Assembly: GCF_024205745.1 (NCBI RefSeq)
Contig: NZ_CP073117.1
Span: forward strand, 186,001-250,000
Origin: Neisseria subflava
GTDB taxonomy: Bacteria; Pseudomonadota; Gammaproteobacteria; Burkholderiales; Neisseriaceae
DNA: 64,000 nucleotides
Reading direction: 5' to 3'
Shown here: one piece after another, positions 37,481 to 46,872 of the stretch
Layout: each line of letters opens with the position of its first letter
Numbering within the stretch: position 1 is the first letter of the stretch
The notes under the pieces: model-generated
Database searches by the model: none
What the model was told of the DNA's origin: nothing
The model's input: the letters and a program-made list of their open reading frames with translations, nothing else
Position numbers and translations under genes: made by a program

Positions 37481-39010
37481 ATGACTACATTTCAAATTGC
37501 GCGTGCCGACGGGAAAACGCTCGAAATCCAAGGCAAAATGGCCAACCGCCACGGCTTGATCGCCGGTGCGACCGGTACGGGTAAAACCGTTACCCTGCGC
37601 CGCATGGCGGAAGCCTTCAGCAGCGAAGGCGTCCCTGTATTCTTGGTCGATGTCAAAGGCGATTTGTCGGGCATCGCGCAAGCCGGTGCCAACAGCGGCA
37701 AAGTGGGCGAACGCATTGCCGAGTTTGATTTGGGCGAGCAATGGCTGCAAAATTTCCCCGTGCGCTTTTGGGATGTTTACGGCGAAACCGGTATTCCCGT
37801 ACGCGTCACCGTTTCGGAAATGGGCCCTATGCTTTTGGCACGCCTGATGAATCTGAACGACACGCAAGAAGGCCTGCTCAACCTCGTGTTTAAAGTTGCC
37901 GACGACAGAGGCTGGCACATTCTGGACTTAAAAGACCTGCGCAGCATGTTAAAACACGTTTCCGACCACGCTTCGGAATACCGCACGCAATACGGCAACG
38001 TTTCTGCCGCCAGTATCGGCGCGATTCAACGCCAACTGCTGACTTTGGAAAACGAAGGCGCAGAAAAATTCTTCGGCGAACCTTCCCTCAACCTGCAAGA
38101 CTGGATGCAAACCGACAACGGCAAAGGCATCATCAACATCCTTAACTCCGAAAAACTGATGCGCTCGCCGCGTATGTACAGCGCGTTTTTGCTGTGGATG
38201 CTGGCAGAATTGTTTGAAACCCTGCCCGAAGTCGGCGATTTGGATAAACCAAAATTCGTGATGTTCTTCGACGAAGCGCATTTGATGTTCGACAATGCCG
38301 CCAATGCGTTGGTCGAACAAATCGAACAAGTCGTGCGCCTGATTCGTTCCAAAGGCGTGGGCGTATATTTCGTCACCCAAAATCCGCTCGACTTGCCCGA
38401 TACCATCCTCGGCCAACTGGGTAACCGCGTACAACACGCCCTGCGTGCCTTTACACCGCGCGACCAGAAAGCGGTTAAAGCCGCTGCTGAAACCTTCCGC
38501 AGCAATCCGAATATCAAAGTTGCCGAAGCGATTGCCGAACTCGGCGTCGGGGAAGCCCTCGTTTCCTTCCTTGATGAAAAAGGTATGCCCGAGCCTGTAG
38601 AACGCGCCCTCATCCTGCCGCCGCAATCTTCCTTGACCCCGCTTGCCGCAGAAGAGCGCAACCGTTTGTTCCAAAACGACGATTTGTATCCGACCTATAA
38701 AGACATGGTGGACAACTACTCCGCTTTTGAAGCATTGGCCGAAGCAGACAGCCAGGCTGCCGCTGAAAAAGAAGCCACAAATGCCGCTAAAGAGCAGGAA
38801 AAAGCACAAAAAGCCGCAGAAAAAGAAGCTGCCAATGCCGATCCCGGCATCCTCGGTGGACTGATCGGCGGCTTGAGCGGCGGACGTAAAAAATCCGGCC
38901 AAGGTTTGGGCTACAACGTTGCCGACGCCATCGGCAGCCAAATCAACCGCCAAGTAACCAACGCCATTTCCCGCAGCGTAATGGGCATTATTAAAAATAT
39001 GTTCAAATAA
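37481..39010 (+). CDS. HerA/YjgR-like ATPase (DUF853)
   Basis: A 509-residue AAA-type ATPase. Walker A GATGTGKT is at 29-36 and Walker B 'FVMFFDEAHLMFD' near 263. 'GVYFVTQNPLDLPDTILGQLGNRVQHALRAFTPRDQKAV' carries the sensor and arginine region. A long Ala/Glu/Lys-rich coiled segment follows at about 420-455, then a glycine-rich stretch and 'RSVMGIIKNMFK' at the end. YjgR/DUF853 proteins resemble the HerA DNA translocase but their role is unsettled. Confidence 0.85.
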   Translation: MTTFQIARADGKTLEIQGKMANRHGLIAGATGTGKTVTLRRMAEAFSSEGVPVFLVDVKGDLSGIAQAGANSGKVGERIAEFDLGEQWLQNFPVRFWDVYGETGIPVRVTVSEMGPMLLARLMNLNDTQEGLLNLVFKVADDRGWHILDLKDLRSMLKHVSDHASEYRTQYGNVSAASIGAIQRQLLTLENEGAEKFFGEPSLNLQDWMQTDNGKGIINILNSEKLMRSPRMYSAFLLWMLAELFETLPEVGDLDKPKFVMFFDEAHLMFDNAANALVEQIEQVVRLIRSKGVGVYFVTQNPLDLPDTILGQLGNRVQHALRAFTPRDQKAVKAAAETFRSNPNIKVAEAIAELGVGEALVSFLDEKGMPEPVERALILPPQSSLTPLAAEERNRLFQNDDLYPTYKDMVDNYSAFEALAEADSQAAAEKEATNAAKEQEKAQKAAEKEAANADPGILGGLIGGLSGGRKKSGQGLGYNVADAIGSQINRQVTNAISRSVMGIIKNMFK

Positions 39011-39025
39011 TTACCCTGCAAATAT

Positions 39026-39058
39026 AAAAGGCCGTCTGAAATTTCAGACGGCCTTTTT
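39026..39058. terminator. Bidirectional DUS-pair terminator
   Basis: Inverted AG-DUS pair between the HerA-like gene and the convergent UPF0210 gene. Confidence 0.8.
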
Positions 39059-39074
39059 TTATGCATCAATCCAA

Positions 39075-40433
39075 TCAGTTTTTCATTGATTGAACCGGAG
39101 CCGGGATTCTGCCGCCTCGGTTGACAAACACTTCGCACGAACCTTCTTTAACCGGCATCACAGGAGCGTAGCCCAACAGGCCGCCGAACTCGACGCTGTC
39201 GCCGACGGTTTTGCCGGTTACCGGAATAATGCGCACGGCAGTGGTTTTACTGTTGATCATGCCGATGGCGGCTTCGTCAGCAATGATGCCGGAAATGGTA
39301 TGAGCAGGCGTATCACCGGGAACGGCAATCATGTCCAATCCGACCGAGCAGACGGCGGTCATCGCTTCGAGTTTATCCAGCGTCAACACGCCTGCTTCGG
39401 CTGCGGCAATCATGCCCTCGTCTTCGGAAACAGGAATAAACGCGCCGCTCAAACCGCCGACCGCGCTGGAAGCCATCATGCCGCCTTTTTTCACGGCATC
39501 GTTCAGCAATGCCAAGGCAGCCGTCGTGCCGTGCGTACCGCAGACGCTCAAGCCCATCTCTTCAAGAATTCGTGCCACCGAGTCGCCGACAGCGGGGGTT
39601 GGAGCCAACGATAAATCAAGAATACCAAACGGGATATTCAGCATTTTTGAAGCTTCGCGGCCGATAAGTTCGCCCACGCGGGTAATTTTGAAAGCGGTTT
39701 TCTTCACAACTTCCGCAACTTCGGTCAATGTCGTTGCATCTGAATTTTCCAACGCGGCTTTTACGACACCCGGGCCGGATACGCCGACATTGATAACGGC
39801 ATCCGCTTCGCCCGAACCATGAAACGCGCCCGCCATAAACGGATTGTCTTCCACCGCGTTGCAGAACACGACAATTTTGGCGCAGCCGAAACCTTCGGGC
39901 GTGATTTCGGCCGTGCGTTTGATGGTTTCGCCTGCCAGCTTGACCGCATCCATATTGATACCGGCGCGCGTGCTGCCGATATTGATGGAGCTGCACACGA
40001 TATCAGTAGTCTTCATCGCTTCGGGAATAGAACGGATCAACACTTCGTCTGAAGGCGACATGCCTTTTTGCACCAGCGCGGAAAAGCCGCCGATAAAGGA
40101 CACGCCGATGGCTTTGGCTGCCTTGTCCAAAGTTTGCGCCACGCTGACGTAAGAATCGGCTTTGGTTGCCGCCGCGATTTGGGCAATCGGCGTGACGGAA
40201 ATACGCTGATTCACAATCGGCACGCCGTATTTGGCAGACAGATATTTTGCCGTTGCGACCAAATCTTTGCCGACCGTAGTGATTTTGTTGTAAATATTTT
40301 GGTTCAATACATCGATGTCGGTGCTGATGCAGTCGTGCAAATCAATGCCGATGGTAATGGTGCGCACGTCAAAATTCTGGTCGGCCACCATTTTGACGGT
40401 TTCAAGTATCTCATTACTGTGGAAGTTGTTCAT
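39075..40433 (-). CDS. UPF0210 / DUF711 (PFL family) protein
   Basis: A 452-residue protein of UPF0210. The family is distantly related to pyruvate formate-lyase folds but has no proven activity. Conserved pieces include '[15 protein letters not shown]' at the start, '[19 protein letters not shown]' and '[12 protein letters not shown]'. In many bacteria the gene directly follows a small ACT-domain gene, and the two are predicted to work together. Here that ACT gene lies 900 bases upstream with a NYN-domain gene wedged between. Confidence 0.9.
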   Translation of the reverse strand: MNNFHSNEILETVKMVADQNFDVRTITIGIDLHDCISTDIDVLNQNIYNKITTVGKDLVATAKYLSAKYGVPIVNQRISVTPIAQIAAATKADSYVSVAQTLDKAAKAIGVSFIGGFSALVQKGMSPSDEVLIRSIPEAMKTTDIVCSSINIGSTRAGINMDAVKLAGETIKRTAEITPEGFGCAKIVVFCNAVEDNPFMAGAFHGSGEADAVINVGVSGPGVVKAALENSDATTLTEVAEVVKKTAFKITRVGELIGREASKMLNIPFGILDLSLAPTPAVGDSVARILEEMGLSVCGTHGTTAALALLNDAVKKGGMMASSAVGGLSGAFIPVSEDEGMIAAAEAGVLTLDKLEAMTAVCSVGLDMIAVPGDTPAHTISGIIADEAAIGMINSKTTAVRIIPVTGKTVGDSVEFGGLLGYAPVMPVKEGSCEVFVNRGGRIPAPVQSMKN

Positions 40434-40452
40434 GGGGTTCTGCCTTTCTTGC

Positions 40453-40483
40453 AGGTCGTCTGAAAAATATTTTCAGACGACCT
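40453..40483 (-). terminator. Inverted pair of mucosa-type DUS after the NYN gene
   Basis: AGGTCGTCTGAA and TTCAGACGACCT form the stem, with the T/A change in both arms. It follows the NYN gene stop by four bases and precedes the UPF0210 gene. Confidence 0.8.
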
Positions 40484-40487
40484 TCGA

Positions 40488-41306
40488 TTAGACTTTAAGC
40501 TTGACATACATATGCTCTTGCGTGCCTTCAGCAGTTTTTCGCATTTCGTAATCAAACACATCAGAATATTTTTTTACTAAATCGGTAAATTTCTTACACC
40601 CGTAATTACGTGGGTCAAAATCTACCTGCAAGCGTTTCCAAGTGGCACCGAATGCAGTCATAGCCATCCATTCACTTTCCGCATGTTCGAAAATTTTATG
40701 TATAGTCTCTAATGGTAATTTGTTCTCAAGTTGTTCGGCAATTTTCGGTTGAGCTTGAGCATTTTCGGGAGAGGCTGTTTGAATCTGTTTCTCTGTTGGT
40801 TTCTGTGGTTTATCAGTTACTGTTTCTTTTTGTGTGGGTTCAGGCATCAAGTTTTCTACATAGATAAATTGGCTGCACGCATTACGGAAAGCTTCAGGTG
40901 TTTGCTTTTTGCCGAAACCGTAAACTGTTACACCTTGTTCTTTCAACCGAATAGCTAATGCAGTAAAGTCACTATCACTAGATACCAAACAAAAACCATC
41001 AAAACGGCCAGTATAAAGTAAATCCATCGCATCAATAATCATAAAACCGTCAGTGGCATTTTTACCTGTGGTGTAGGCGAATTGCTGCATAGGTTTGATA
41101 GCATGCTCATTAATGACGGCTTTCCATTTGCCGTTGTCACCAACAAAGTTGCCATAGATGCGTTTTGCCATTGCTTCACCGAATTTAGTTGTTTCTTCTA
41201 AAATCGCATCAATGGTTTGCGCTGACGCATTATCAGCATCAATTAAAACTGCCAACCGTGCAGATTTCTCTTCAGCTACATTAAAACTAATTTTATTTTT
41301 TGACAT
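40488..41306 (-). CDS. NYN-domain protein with C-terminal OST-HTH/LOTUS domain
   Basis: A 272-residue protein. The N-terminal NYN (PIN-like RNase) domain covers about residues 15-155, with acidic positions in 'LAVLIDADNASAQ', 'TDGFMIIDAMDLLY' and 'LVSSDSDFTALAIRL', the usual metal-binding set. A low-complexity linker (Thr/Glu/Pro/Gln) runs about 160-200. The C-terminus ('WKRLQVDFDPRNYGCKKFTDLVKKYSDVFD') is an OST-HTH/LOTUS domain, a predicted RNA binder. Codon use is visibly more AT-rich than neighbours. Start ATG 41306 follows AGGAAC; the frame opens at 41405. It interrupts a usually adjacent ACT-UPF0210 pair. Confidence 0.87.
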   Translation of the reverse strand: MSKNKISFNVAEEKSARLAVLIDADNASAQTIDAILEETTKFGEAMAKRIYGNFVGDNGKWKAVINEHAIKPMQQFAYTTGKNATDGFMIIDAMDLLYTGRFDGFCLVSSDSDFTALAIRLKEQGVTVYGFGKKQTPEAFRNACSQFIYVENLMPEPTQKETVTDKPQKPTEKQIQTASPENAQAQPKIAEQLENKLPLETIHKIFEHAESEWMAMTAFGATWKRLQVDFDPRNYGCKKFTDLVKKYSDVFDYEMRKTAEGTQEHMYVKLKV

Positions 41307-41325
41307 AATTTTAGAGTTCCTAAAA

Positions 41326-41598
41326 TCAAATACGGTGCATGGCTTGGAAAATTTCTTCGTTTTGCATACGGATATCAAGCGCGAGTTTTTTGCTTTCTTC
41401 CGCAAACAAATCCAAAACCTCTTGACGCGATTTGGTGCATTTTGAAGTGTCCACCAAAATAATCATGGTAAAAAAATCGTCCATCAGCTGTTGGCTGATG
41501 TTGAGAATATTGATTTGGTTTTCCGCTAAAATTTTGGAAACGTCGTACACAATGCCCACACGGTCTTTACCGATGACGGTGATGACTGAATTGTTCAT
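41326..41598 (-). CDS. ACT-domain protein (UPF0237)
   Basis: A 90-residue single ACT domain, GcvR-like, expected to bind a small molecule such as an amino acid. The core is 'SVITVIGKDRVGIVYDVSKILAENQINILNISQQ' with 'FTMIILVD' as a later strand. GGAGAAA precedes ATG 41598. It is the conserved partner of the UPF0210 protein encoded downstream. Confidence 0.9.
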   Translation of the reverse strand: MNNSVITVIGKDRVGIVYDVSKILAENQINILNISQQLMDDFFTMIILVDTSKCTKSRQEVLDLFAEESKKLALDIRMQNEEIFQAMHRI

Positions 41599-41649
41599 AA
41601 CGCTGTTTCTCCTGATAGGATATTTGAAAAGTGTTGACAATTATAACAC

Positions 41650-41684
41650 TCAGGCCGTCTGAAAAACTGTTTCAGACGGCCTGA
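41650..41684 (-). terminator. DUS-pair hairpin terminator downstream of the polyamine-binding gene region
   Basis: Inverted AG-DUS pair extended to CTCAGG/CCTGAG, between the binding-protein stop and the ACT gene. Confidence 0.75.
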
Positions 41685-41705
41685 GTATTCAAATTTCAAT
41701 TTTGA

Positions 41706-42851
41706 TTATCGCCCTGCTTTCAAAGCCTGCCACAAGCGAACGCTGAGTTTGCTCGCATCGGTTGACTTAGGGGAGACGATGAAGCTTTTTTCCATCAATT
41801 CTTTATTCGGGAAAATCGATGCATCGGATGTGTACTTTTCATCCATCAAATCACGCGCTGGACGGCTGGCCGGAGCATAAGTCACATAGTTGCCGTTTTT
41901 GGCCGCCGTTTCCGGATTGAGCGTGTGATTGATGTATTTGTGGGCATTGGCCACATTTTGCGCATCACGCGGAATCATCAGCGAATCCACCCAGATACCA
42001 ACGCCGCTTTTCGGCGACAATACTTCGACTTCGACGCCGTTTCCAGCCTCTTTAGCACGGGTTTTGGCAATATTGAGGTCGCCGCCATAGCCTACCGATA
42101 CGCAAAGATTACCGGCCGCCATATCGTCGATATAGCCCGACGAGGTAAAGCGTTTGATGTCGGGACGCACTTTTTTCATCATTTCAACAGCAGCTTTGAT
42201 GTCGTCAGGGTTTTCGCTGTTCGGATCTTTGCCCAAATAATGCAAAGCCAAAGGAATCTGCTCGATGGCGCTGTCGAAATAGCTGATGCCGCAGGATTTC
42301 AGCTTTTTCGTGTATTCAGGATTAAACACCAAATCCCATTCGTTTTCAGGCAACTTGTCCGTACCCAAAGCCTTTTGAACCTGCTGTTTGTTAATCGCCA
42401 GCGTATTGATGCCCCAGAAATAAGGCACGGCATATTCGTTGCCCGGATCGACGGTTTCCATCATTTTCAACAAATCAGGATCAATATTGGCGTAATCGGG
42501 AATTTTCGATTTGTCGATTTTTTGATACGCACCGGCTTTAATCTGACGGCCGACATTGGCAATAGAAGGCGCAACCAGGTCATAACCCGACTTGCCGGTC
42601 AGCAGCTTGGCTTCCAGCGCTTCGTTGCTGTCGTAATAATCGTAGCGGACATTGATATTCGTATTTTTTTCAAACGCAGACAGCGTGGCCGGATCGACAT
42701 AATCCGACCAGTTGTAGATATTGAGTTTATCCGTTTGAGAGGAAGAAGTTTGAGTTTGAGATGCGGAAGATTCTGCGGCGGTTTCTTTTCCGCCGCCGCA
42801 CGCAGTCAAGACGAGGCTCACGATTGCCGCCGCCATCAAAGATTTTTTCAT
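41706..42851 (-). CDS. Polyamine ABC transporter substrate-binding lipoprotein (PotD/PotF type)
   Basis: A 381-residue periplasmic binding protein for spermidine or putrescine. The signal ends in lipobox LTAC (Cys18). Family features include 'LNIYNWSDYVDPATLSAFEK' after a Ser/Thr/Gln-rich linker, 'NEYAVPYFWGINTLAINK' near 145, and 'GYGGDLNIAKTRAKEA' near 255. The frame opens far upstream at 43070, but only ATG 42851 gives a signal peptide. No pot permease or ATPase gene is adjacent; Neisseria often keeps several binding-protein genes apart from the transporter. Confidence 0.9.
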   Translation of the reverse strand: MKKSLMAAAIVSLVLTACGGGKETAAESSASQTQTSSSQTDKLNIYNWSDYVDPATLSAFEKNTNINVRYDYYDSNEALEAKLLTGKSGYDLVAPSIANVGRQIKAGAYQKIDKSKIPDYANIDPDLLKMMETVDPGNEYAVPYFWGINTLAINKQQVQKALGTDKLPENEWDLVFNPEYTKKLKSCGISYFDSAIEQIPLALHYLGKDPNSENPDDIKAAVEMMKKVRPDIKRFTSSGYIDDMAAGNLCVSVGYGGDLNIAKTRAKEAGNGVEVEVLSPKSGVGIWVDSLMIPRDAQNVANAHKYINHTLNPETAAKNGNYVTYAPASRPARDLMDEKYTSDASIFPNKELMEKSFIVSPKSTDASKLSVRLWQALKAGR

Positions 42852-43195
42852 GGTTTCAGACCTTTTGTTCGGGGGGGTAAAAATATTGCAGCGGTGGCGG
42901 ATGCCACTTACAAAAGGGAAACTGTGGGGGCGGCCGGCATGTGTCCTTTGCCCTTGATTCAGCAAGGTTTGCATTAAACGGCAAAAAGCTTTTGAATGCA
43001 AGACCTTAAAGCGGAAAAAAATTTCATTTTTCAGACGGCCTGAAGCTATGGTTTTATTCATAAACAACATTTTTTCAGAAACGGTTCCATGTCGTCTGGA
43101 AAAAACTGTGGGCTTATTCAGTCGGCCTCAAGATTTGTCAAAACCGCCCAATTTGTGGGAAAATTGCACGATTGAATTTAATGAAGGGCGACACC
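42852..43195. other. Intergenic region with several degraded DUS
   Basis: A 344-base divergent gap between the polyamine-binding gene and rppH. It holds one intact 10-bp DUS core (near 43031) and two decayed ones ('GTCGTCTGGAA' near 43090, 'TTCAGTCGGCCT' near 43118), plus a GGGGGGG run at 42873-42879. No clear gene or promoter. Confidence 0.4.
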
Positions 43196-43717
43196 GTGTT
43201 AGACAGAGAAGGCTATCGCCCCAATGTCGGTATTATCCTGATTAACGAACGTAACGAAGTCTTTTGGGGCAAACGCGTACGCGAACATTCATGGCAGTTT
43301 CCGCAAGGCGGCATCAAGCCGGGCGAAAGTCCTGAGACCGCTATGTACCGCGAATTGTACGAAGAAGTCGGCCTGTTGCCGCAACATGTCAAAATTATCG
43401 GCCGCACGCGCGACTGGTTGCGTTATGACGTGCCCAGCCACTGGGTGCGCCGCGAATGGCGCGGTTCGTATCGCGGACAAAAACAGATTTGGTATCTTTT
43501 GCGCTTGGTCGGCCGCGACAGCGACGTCAACCTCCGCGCCTGCCATCATCCTGAATTCGACGGCTGGCGCTGGCACCAATACTGGGCGCCGGTTGACGAA
43601 GTCATCGACTTCAAGCGCGGCGTGTATTTGGGCGCATTGACCGAACTCTCCCGTTTCCTGCGCGGCATAGAAAGCTATGAAGACTTTATCCGTCGCAATC
43701 CAATAGAAAACCTATAA
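43196..43717 (+). CDS. rppH: RNA pyrophosphohydrolase (Nudix)
   Basis: Removes pyrophosphate from the 5' end of mRNAs, which starts their decay by RNase E. The 173-residue protein has the full Nudix box, '[20 protein letters not shown]' followed by VGL, at about 34-56. The flanking 'SWQFPQ' is family-specific. I use GTG 43196, preceded by GAAGGG, because it gives the normal '[14 protein letters not shown]' N-terminus; a longer frame begins at ATG 43172. Confidence 0.93.
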   Translation: MLDREGYRPNVGIILINERNEVFWGKRVREHSWQFPQGGIKPGESPETAMYRELYEEVGLLPQHVKIIGRTRDWLRYDVPSHWVRREWRGSYRGQKQIWYLLRLVGRDSDVNLRACHHPEFDGWRWHQYWAPVDEVIDFKRGVYLGALTELSRFLRGIESYEDFIRRNPIENL

Positions 43718-43731
43718 CCCAAACGCTTTCA

Positions 43732-43772
43732 GGCCGTCTGAAAGCGTTGTTTTTCATCCTTTCAGACGGCCT
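43732..43772 (+). terminator. DUS-pair hairpin between rppH and parE
   Basis: Opposed AG-DUS copies with a longer loop, 14 bases after the rppH stop and before the parE start. Confidence 0.65.
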
Positions 43773-43785
43773 TTACATTATTCCT

Positions 43786-45771
43786 ATGGCTAAAAACAAT
43801 CAATACAGCGAATCCAGCATTACCGTCCTCAAAGGCTTGGAGCCGGTCAAAGAACGTCCCGGCATGTACACCCGTACCGACAGCCCAACCCATATCTGTC
43901 AAGAAGTGATTGATAACGCGGCGGACGAGGCGTTGGGTGGTTTCGCGACTGCAATCGACGTGCAAATTCATGAAGACGGTTCGCTTTCCGTCCGTGATAA
44001 CGGTCGCGGTATTCCCGTCGGCCTGCACCCTGAAGAAGGCGTACCCGTAGTCGAACTCGTGTTCACCCGTCTGCACGCAGGCGGCAAGTTCAACAAAAAA
44101 GACGGCGGCAGCGCCTATGCCTTTTCAGGCGGTCTGCATGGTGTCGGCGTATCTGTTACCAACGCCCTTTCCACCCGCCTTGAAGTAACGGTCAAACGCG
44201 AAGGCAAAGTCCACCGTATCGTCTTTTCCGGTGGCGACGTCATCGAGCCTTTGACTGAAGTGGGCAAATGCGCGGTCAAAGACAGTGGTACTGAAGTGCG
44301 TGTGTGGCCGGACGGCAAATATTTTGAAAGCCCGAATTACAGCATCCCCGAACTCGAACGCCTGCTGCGCGCCAAGGCCGTGCTGCTGCCCGGCGTGCGC
44401 GTTTCCCTGACCCGTCCGGTCAAAGGCGAAAACGAAGCGCACACCCAAACCTGGCACTACCCGGACGGCCTGAAAAGCTATCTGACCGACCTCATTGCCG
44501 ACGCTCAGGAAGCCGTGCCTATCTTCTCCTGTGAAAACTACATTTCAGACGGCCACAACGGCGATTTCAGCATTGGCGAAGGCGCAGCATTTGCCCTGAC
44601 TTGGCTGGAAGAAGGTTCGTGCGCCAACGAAAGCTACGTCAACCTCATCCCCACCCCTTTGGGCGGCACGCACGAAGCAGGCTTGAAACAAGCTGTGTTC
44701 AATGCTGTCAACAACTTTATCAATCTGCACAATCTCTTGCCGCGAGGCGTGAAAGTGCAAAGCGACGACGTGTTCAGTAAAACCGCCTTCGTCCTCTCCG
44801 CCCGCGTCCTCGACCCGCAGTTCCAAGGTCAGACCAAAGACAAACTGACCAACCGCGACGCGTTGAAACTCGTTGCCGCCGTATCGGGCGACCCTTTGGA
44901 ATTGTGGCTGAACCAAAACGTGGACTTCGGCAAAAAAATCGCCGAACTCGCCATTCGTCAGGCACAAGCGCGGATGCGTTCGGTTAAAAAGATTGAAAAG
45001 AAAAAAGGCAGCGGCGTCGCCGTCCTGCCCGGCAAACTGACCGACTGCGAAAGCGAAGACATCCGCGAAAACGAACTCTTCCTCGTTGAAGGCGATTCCG
45101 CCGGCGGCTCAGCCAAACTTGCCCGCGACAAAGCCACCCAGGCCATCCTGCCCCTGCGCGGCAAAGTGCTCAACAGCTTTGAAGTCCACCCCGACCAACT
45201 CTTCGGCAACGCCGAAATCCACGACATTTCCGTTGCCATCGGCGTTGATCCGCACGGCATCAACGACCATCCCGACTTAAGCGGCCTGCGTTACGGCAAA
45301 ATCGCCATTCTGTCCGATGCCGACGTGGACGGCTCGCATATTCAAGTTTTGTTGTTGACCCTGTTCTACCGTCACTTCCCGAAACTGATTGCCGACGGAC
45401 ACATCTACGTCGCCCAACCGCCGCTGTTCCGCGTCGATGTCAACGCACAAGGCAAGAGCAAACCCGCCCGCAAATTCTACGCCCTCGACCAAAACGAACT
45501 CGACAGCATTTTGGAGCGACTGCAAAAAGAAGGCGTTAAAGAAACTGCTTATTCCATCAGCCGTTTCAAAGGCTTGGGCGAGATGAACCCCGACCAGCTC
45601 AAAGACACCACCATGCACCCCGACACCCGCCGCCTGTTGCAGGTACAAATCCCCGAAGGTGCGGATGACGAAACACGCGACATCTTCGTCAAACTGATGG
45701 GCAAAGGCGAAGCCGCCGCCCGCCGCGCATGGATGGAAAAAGAAGGTGATACGGCAGAATTGGATATTTAA
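43786..45771 (+). CDS. parE: DNA topoisomerase IV subunit B
   Basis: The ATPase subunit of topoisomerase IV, which decatenates chromosomes; target region for quinolones with ParC. The 661-residue protein has the GHKL ATPase ('EVIDNAADEAL', 'DNGRGIPVG', 'GGLHGVGVSVTNALS'), transducer domain and the TOPRIM domain ('EGDSAGGSAKLARD' near 435 and 'DADVDGSHIQ' near 510). Start ATG 43786; the frame opens 13 codons upstream. The next gene cluster is separated by a terminator. Confidence 0.96.
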   Translation: MAKNNQYSESSITVLKGLEPVKERPGMYTRTDSPTHICQEVIDNAADEALGGFATAIDVQIHEDGSLSVRDNGRGIPVGLHPEEGVPVVELVFTRLHAGGKFNKKDGGSAYAFSGGLHGVGVSVTNALSTRLEVTVKREGKVHRIVFSGGDVIEPLTEVGKCAVKDSGTEVRVWPDGKYFESPNYSIPELERLLRAKAVLLPGVRVSLTRPVKGENEAHTQTWHYPDGLKSYLTDLIADAQEAVPIFSCENYISDGHNGDFSIGEGAAFALTWLEEGSCANESYVNLIPTPLGGTHEAGLKQAVFNAVNNFINLHNLLPRGVKVQSDDVFSKTAFVLSARVLDPQFQGQTKDKLTNRDALKLVAAVSGDPLELWLNQNVDFGKKIAELAIRQAQARMRSVKKIEKKKGSGVAVLPGKLTDCESEDIRENELFLVEGDSAGGSAKLARDKATQAILPLRGKVLNSFEVHPDQLFGNAEIHDISVAIGVDPHGINDHPDLSGLRYGKIAILSDADVDGSHIQVLLLTLFYRHFPKLIADGHIYVAQPPLFRVDVNAQGKSKPARKFYALDQNELDSILERLQKEGVKETAYSISRFKGLGEMNPDQLKDTTMHPDTRRLLQVQIPEGADDETRDIFVKLMGKGEAAARRAWMEKEGDTAELDI

Positions 45772-45790
45772 TCTATTGTTTCAATAGACT

Positions 45791-45830
45791 AAAGGCCGTC
45801 TGAAACTTTAAAAGTTTCAGACGGCCTTTT
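45791..45830 (+). terminator. DUS-pair terminator after parE
   Basis: AAAGGCCGTCTGAAACTTT paired with AAAGTTTCAGACGGCCTTT, then Ts, 19 bases after the stop. Confidence 0.85.
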
Positions 45831-45932
45831 TTTAAAATCATCAGAAATTAAGGTTAAACAGTATTTAACTTTCAATATCCTGTTACTTACCTGTTTCTAT
45901 TTTTGCCACTTAATTGTATCTTTAAGACAAAT

Positions 45933-45963
45933 AAAAAAGCACTGATATAATCAGTGCTTTTTA
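45933..45963 (-). terminator. Rho-independent terminator of the tRNA-Val/tRNA-Asp unit
   Basis: AAAAGCACTGA-TATAA-TCAGTGCTTTT with T run on the minus strand, just after tRNA-Asp. Confidence 0.85.
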
Positions 45964-45968
45964 AATAA

Positions 45969-46045
45969 TGGCGCGGCGGACGGGGCTCGAACCCGCGACC
46001 CCCGGCGTGACAGGCCGGTACTCTAACCAACTGAGCTACCACCGC
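45969..46045 (-). tRNA. tRNA-Asp (anticodon GTC)
   Basis: 77-nt cloverleaf with encoded CCA. Anticodon arm CGGCCTGTCACGCCG gives GTC. Acceptor GCGGTGG pairs with CCGCCGC. Co-oriented with tRNA-Val 32 bases upstream. Confidence 0.96.
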
Positions 46046-46077
46046 GCATCCACTGTCAAAGACAATGAAAGGAAACT

Positions 46078-46153
46078 TGGTGGGTGATGACGGAGTCGAA
46101 CCGCCGACATTCTGCTTGTAAGGCAGACGCTCTACCAACTGAGCTAATCACCC
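46078..46153 (-). tRNA. tRNA-Val (anticodon TAC)
   Basis: 76-nt cloverleaf with encoded CCA. Anticodon arm CTGCCTTACAAGCAG gives TAC. Acceptor GGGTGAT pairs with ATCACCC. Confidence 0.96.
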
Positions 46154-46278
46154 GATAAGCTGACATTAAATCAAAAAATCAGACCATGCGCAAGGTTTTT
46201 ATTCAAATAAAAATATATCCCATTGAAAGAATATAGAATATTTTATTTAGTCACAAAAATTACCGTTATGCCTATCTA

Positions 46279-46872
46279 TCAATCGAAAATCAAATGTCCC
46301 AATTTATCCGCTTTAGTATGCAGATAACGTTCATTTTCCACATTTTCGCCGACATGTAATGCAATCCGTTCGACCACATTAATGCCGGAATCTTTCAACG
46401 TTTGGATTTTTTCAGGATTATTGGTCAACAATCTGACTTCACGAATATGCAGATAATCATAAATCTGCTTAGCCAAAGTGAAGTCGCGCGCATCAACAGG
46501 AAGGCCGAGTGCAACATTGGCCTCAACCGTATCCAAGCCCTGATCTTGCAAACGATAAGCACGGATTTTGTTTATCAAACCAATGCCCCTGCCTTCTTGG
46601 CGCAAATATACGATAACGCCACGCCCTTCTTTCTGAACGGCCTGCATCGCTGCTTGAAGTTGAGGGCCGCAATCACATTTCACCGAAAATAAAGCATCGC
46701 CGGTCAAACACTCTGAATGGATACGCGACAACACAGGCAGGCCGTCTGAAACATCGCCCATCGTCAATGCGACATGTTCCTGACCGCCCTCTTCTTCAAA
46801 GCCGTGCATGGTAAATTCGCCCCATTCCGTAGGCAAACGGCATGACGCAACAAACTTCAAGGCGTTACTCAT
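46279..46872 (-). CDS. ribA: GTP cyclohydrolase II
   Basis: First step of riboflavin synthesis from GTP. The 197-residue protein has the zinc cysteines in '[20 protein letters not shown]' at about 51-70 and '[20 protein letters not shown]' near 92, with the catalytic 'LLTNNPEKI' later. Its ATG lies inside the last codons of the upstream GAF-like gene (8-base overlap), so the two are translationally coupled. Confidence 0.96.
   Translation of the reverse strand: MSNALKFVASCRLPTEWGEFTMHGFEEEGGQEHVALTMGDVSDGLPVLSRIHSECLTGDALFSVKCDCGPQLQAAMQAVQKEGRGVIVYLRQEGRGIGLINKIRAYRLQDQGLDTVEANVALGLPVDARDFTLAKQIYDYLHIREVRLLTNNPEKIQTLKDSGINVVERIALHVGENVENERYLHTKADKLGHLIFD

Noticed and set aside
42873-42879. 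Run of seven Gs upstream of the polyamine-binding gene as a phase-variable tract
   Set aside because: It could in principle alter expression, but it lies outside coding sequence and no promoter boxes are placed around it; evidence is too thin.
42852-43070. 73-residue N-terminal extension of the polyamine-binding protein
   Set aside because: It would hide the signal peptide and lipobox that begin at ATG 42851.
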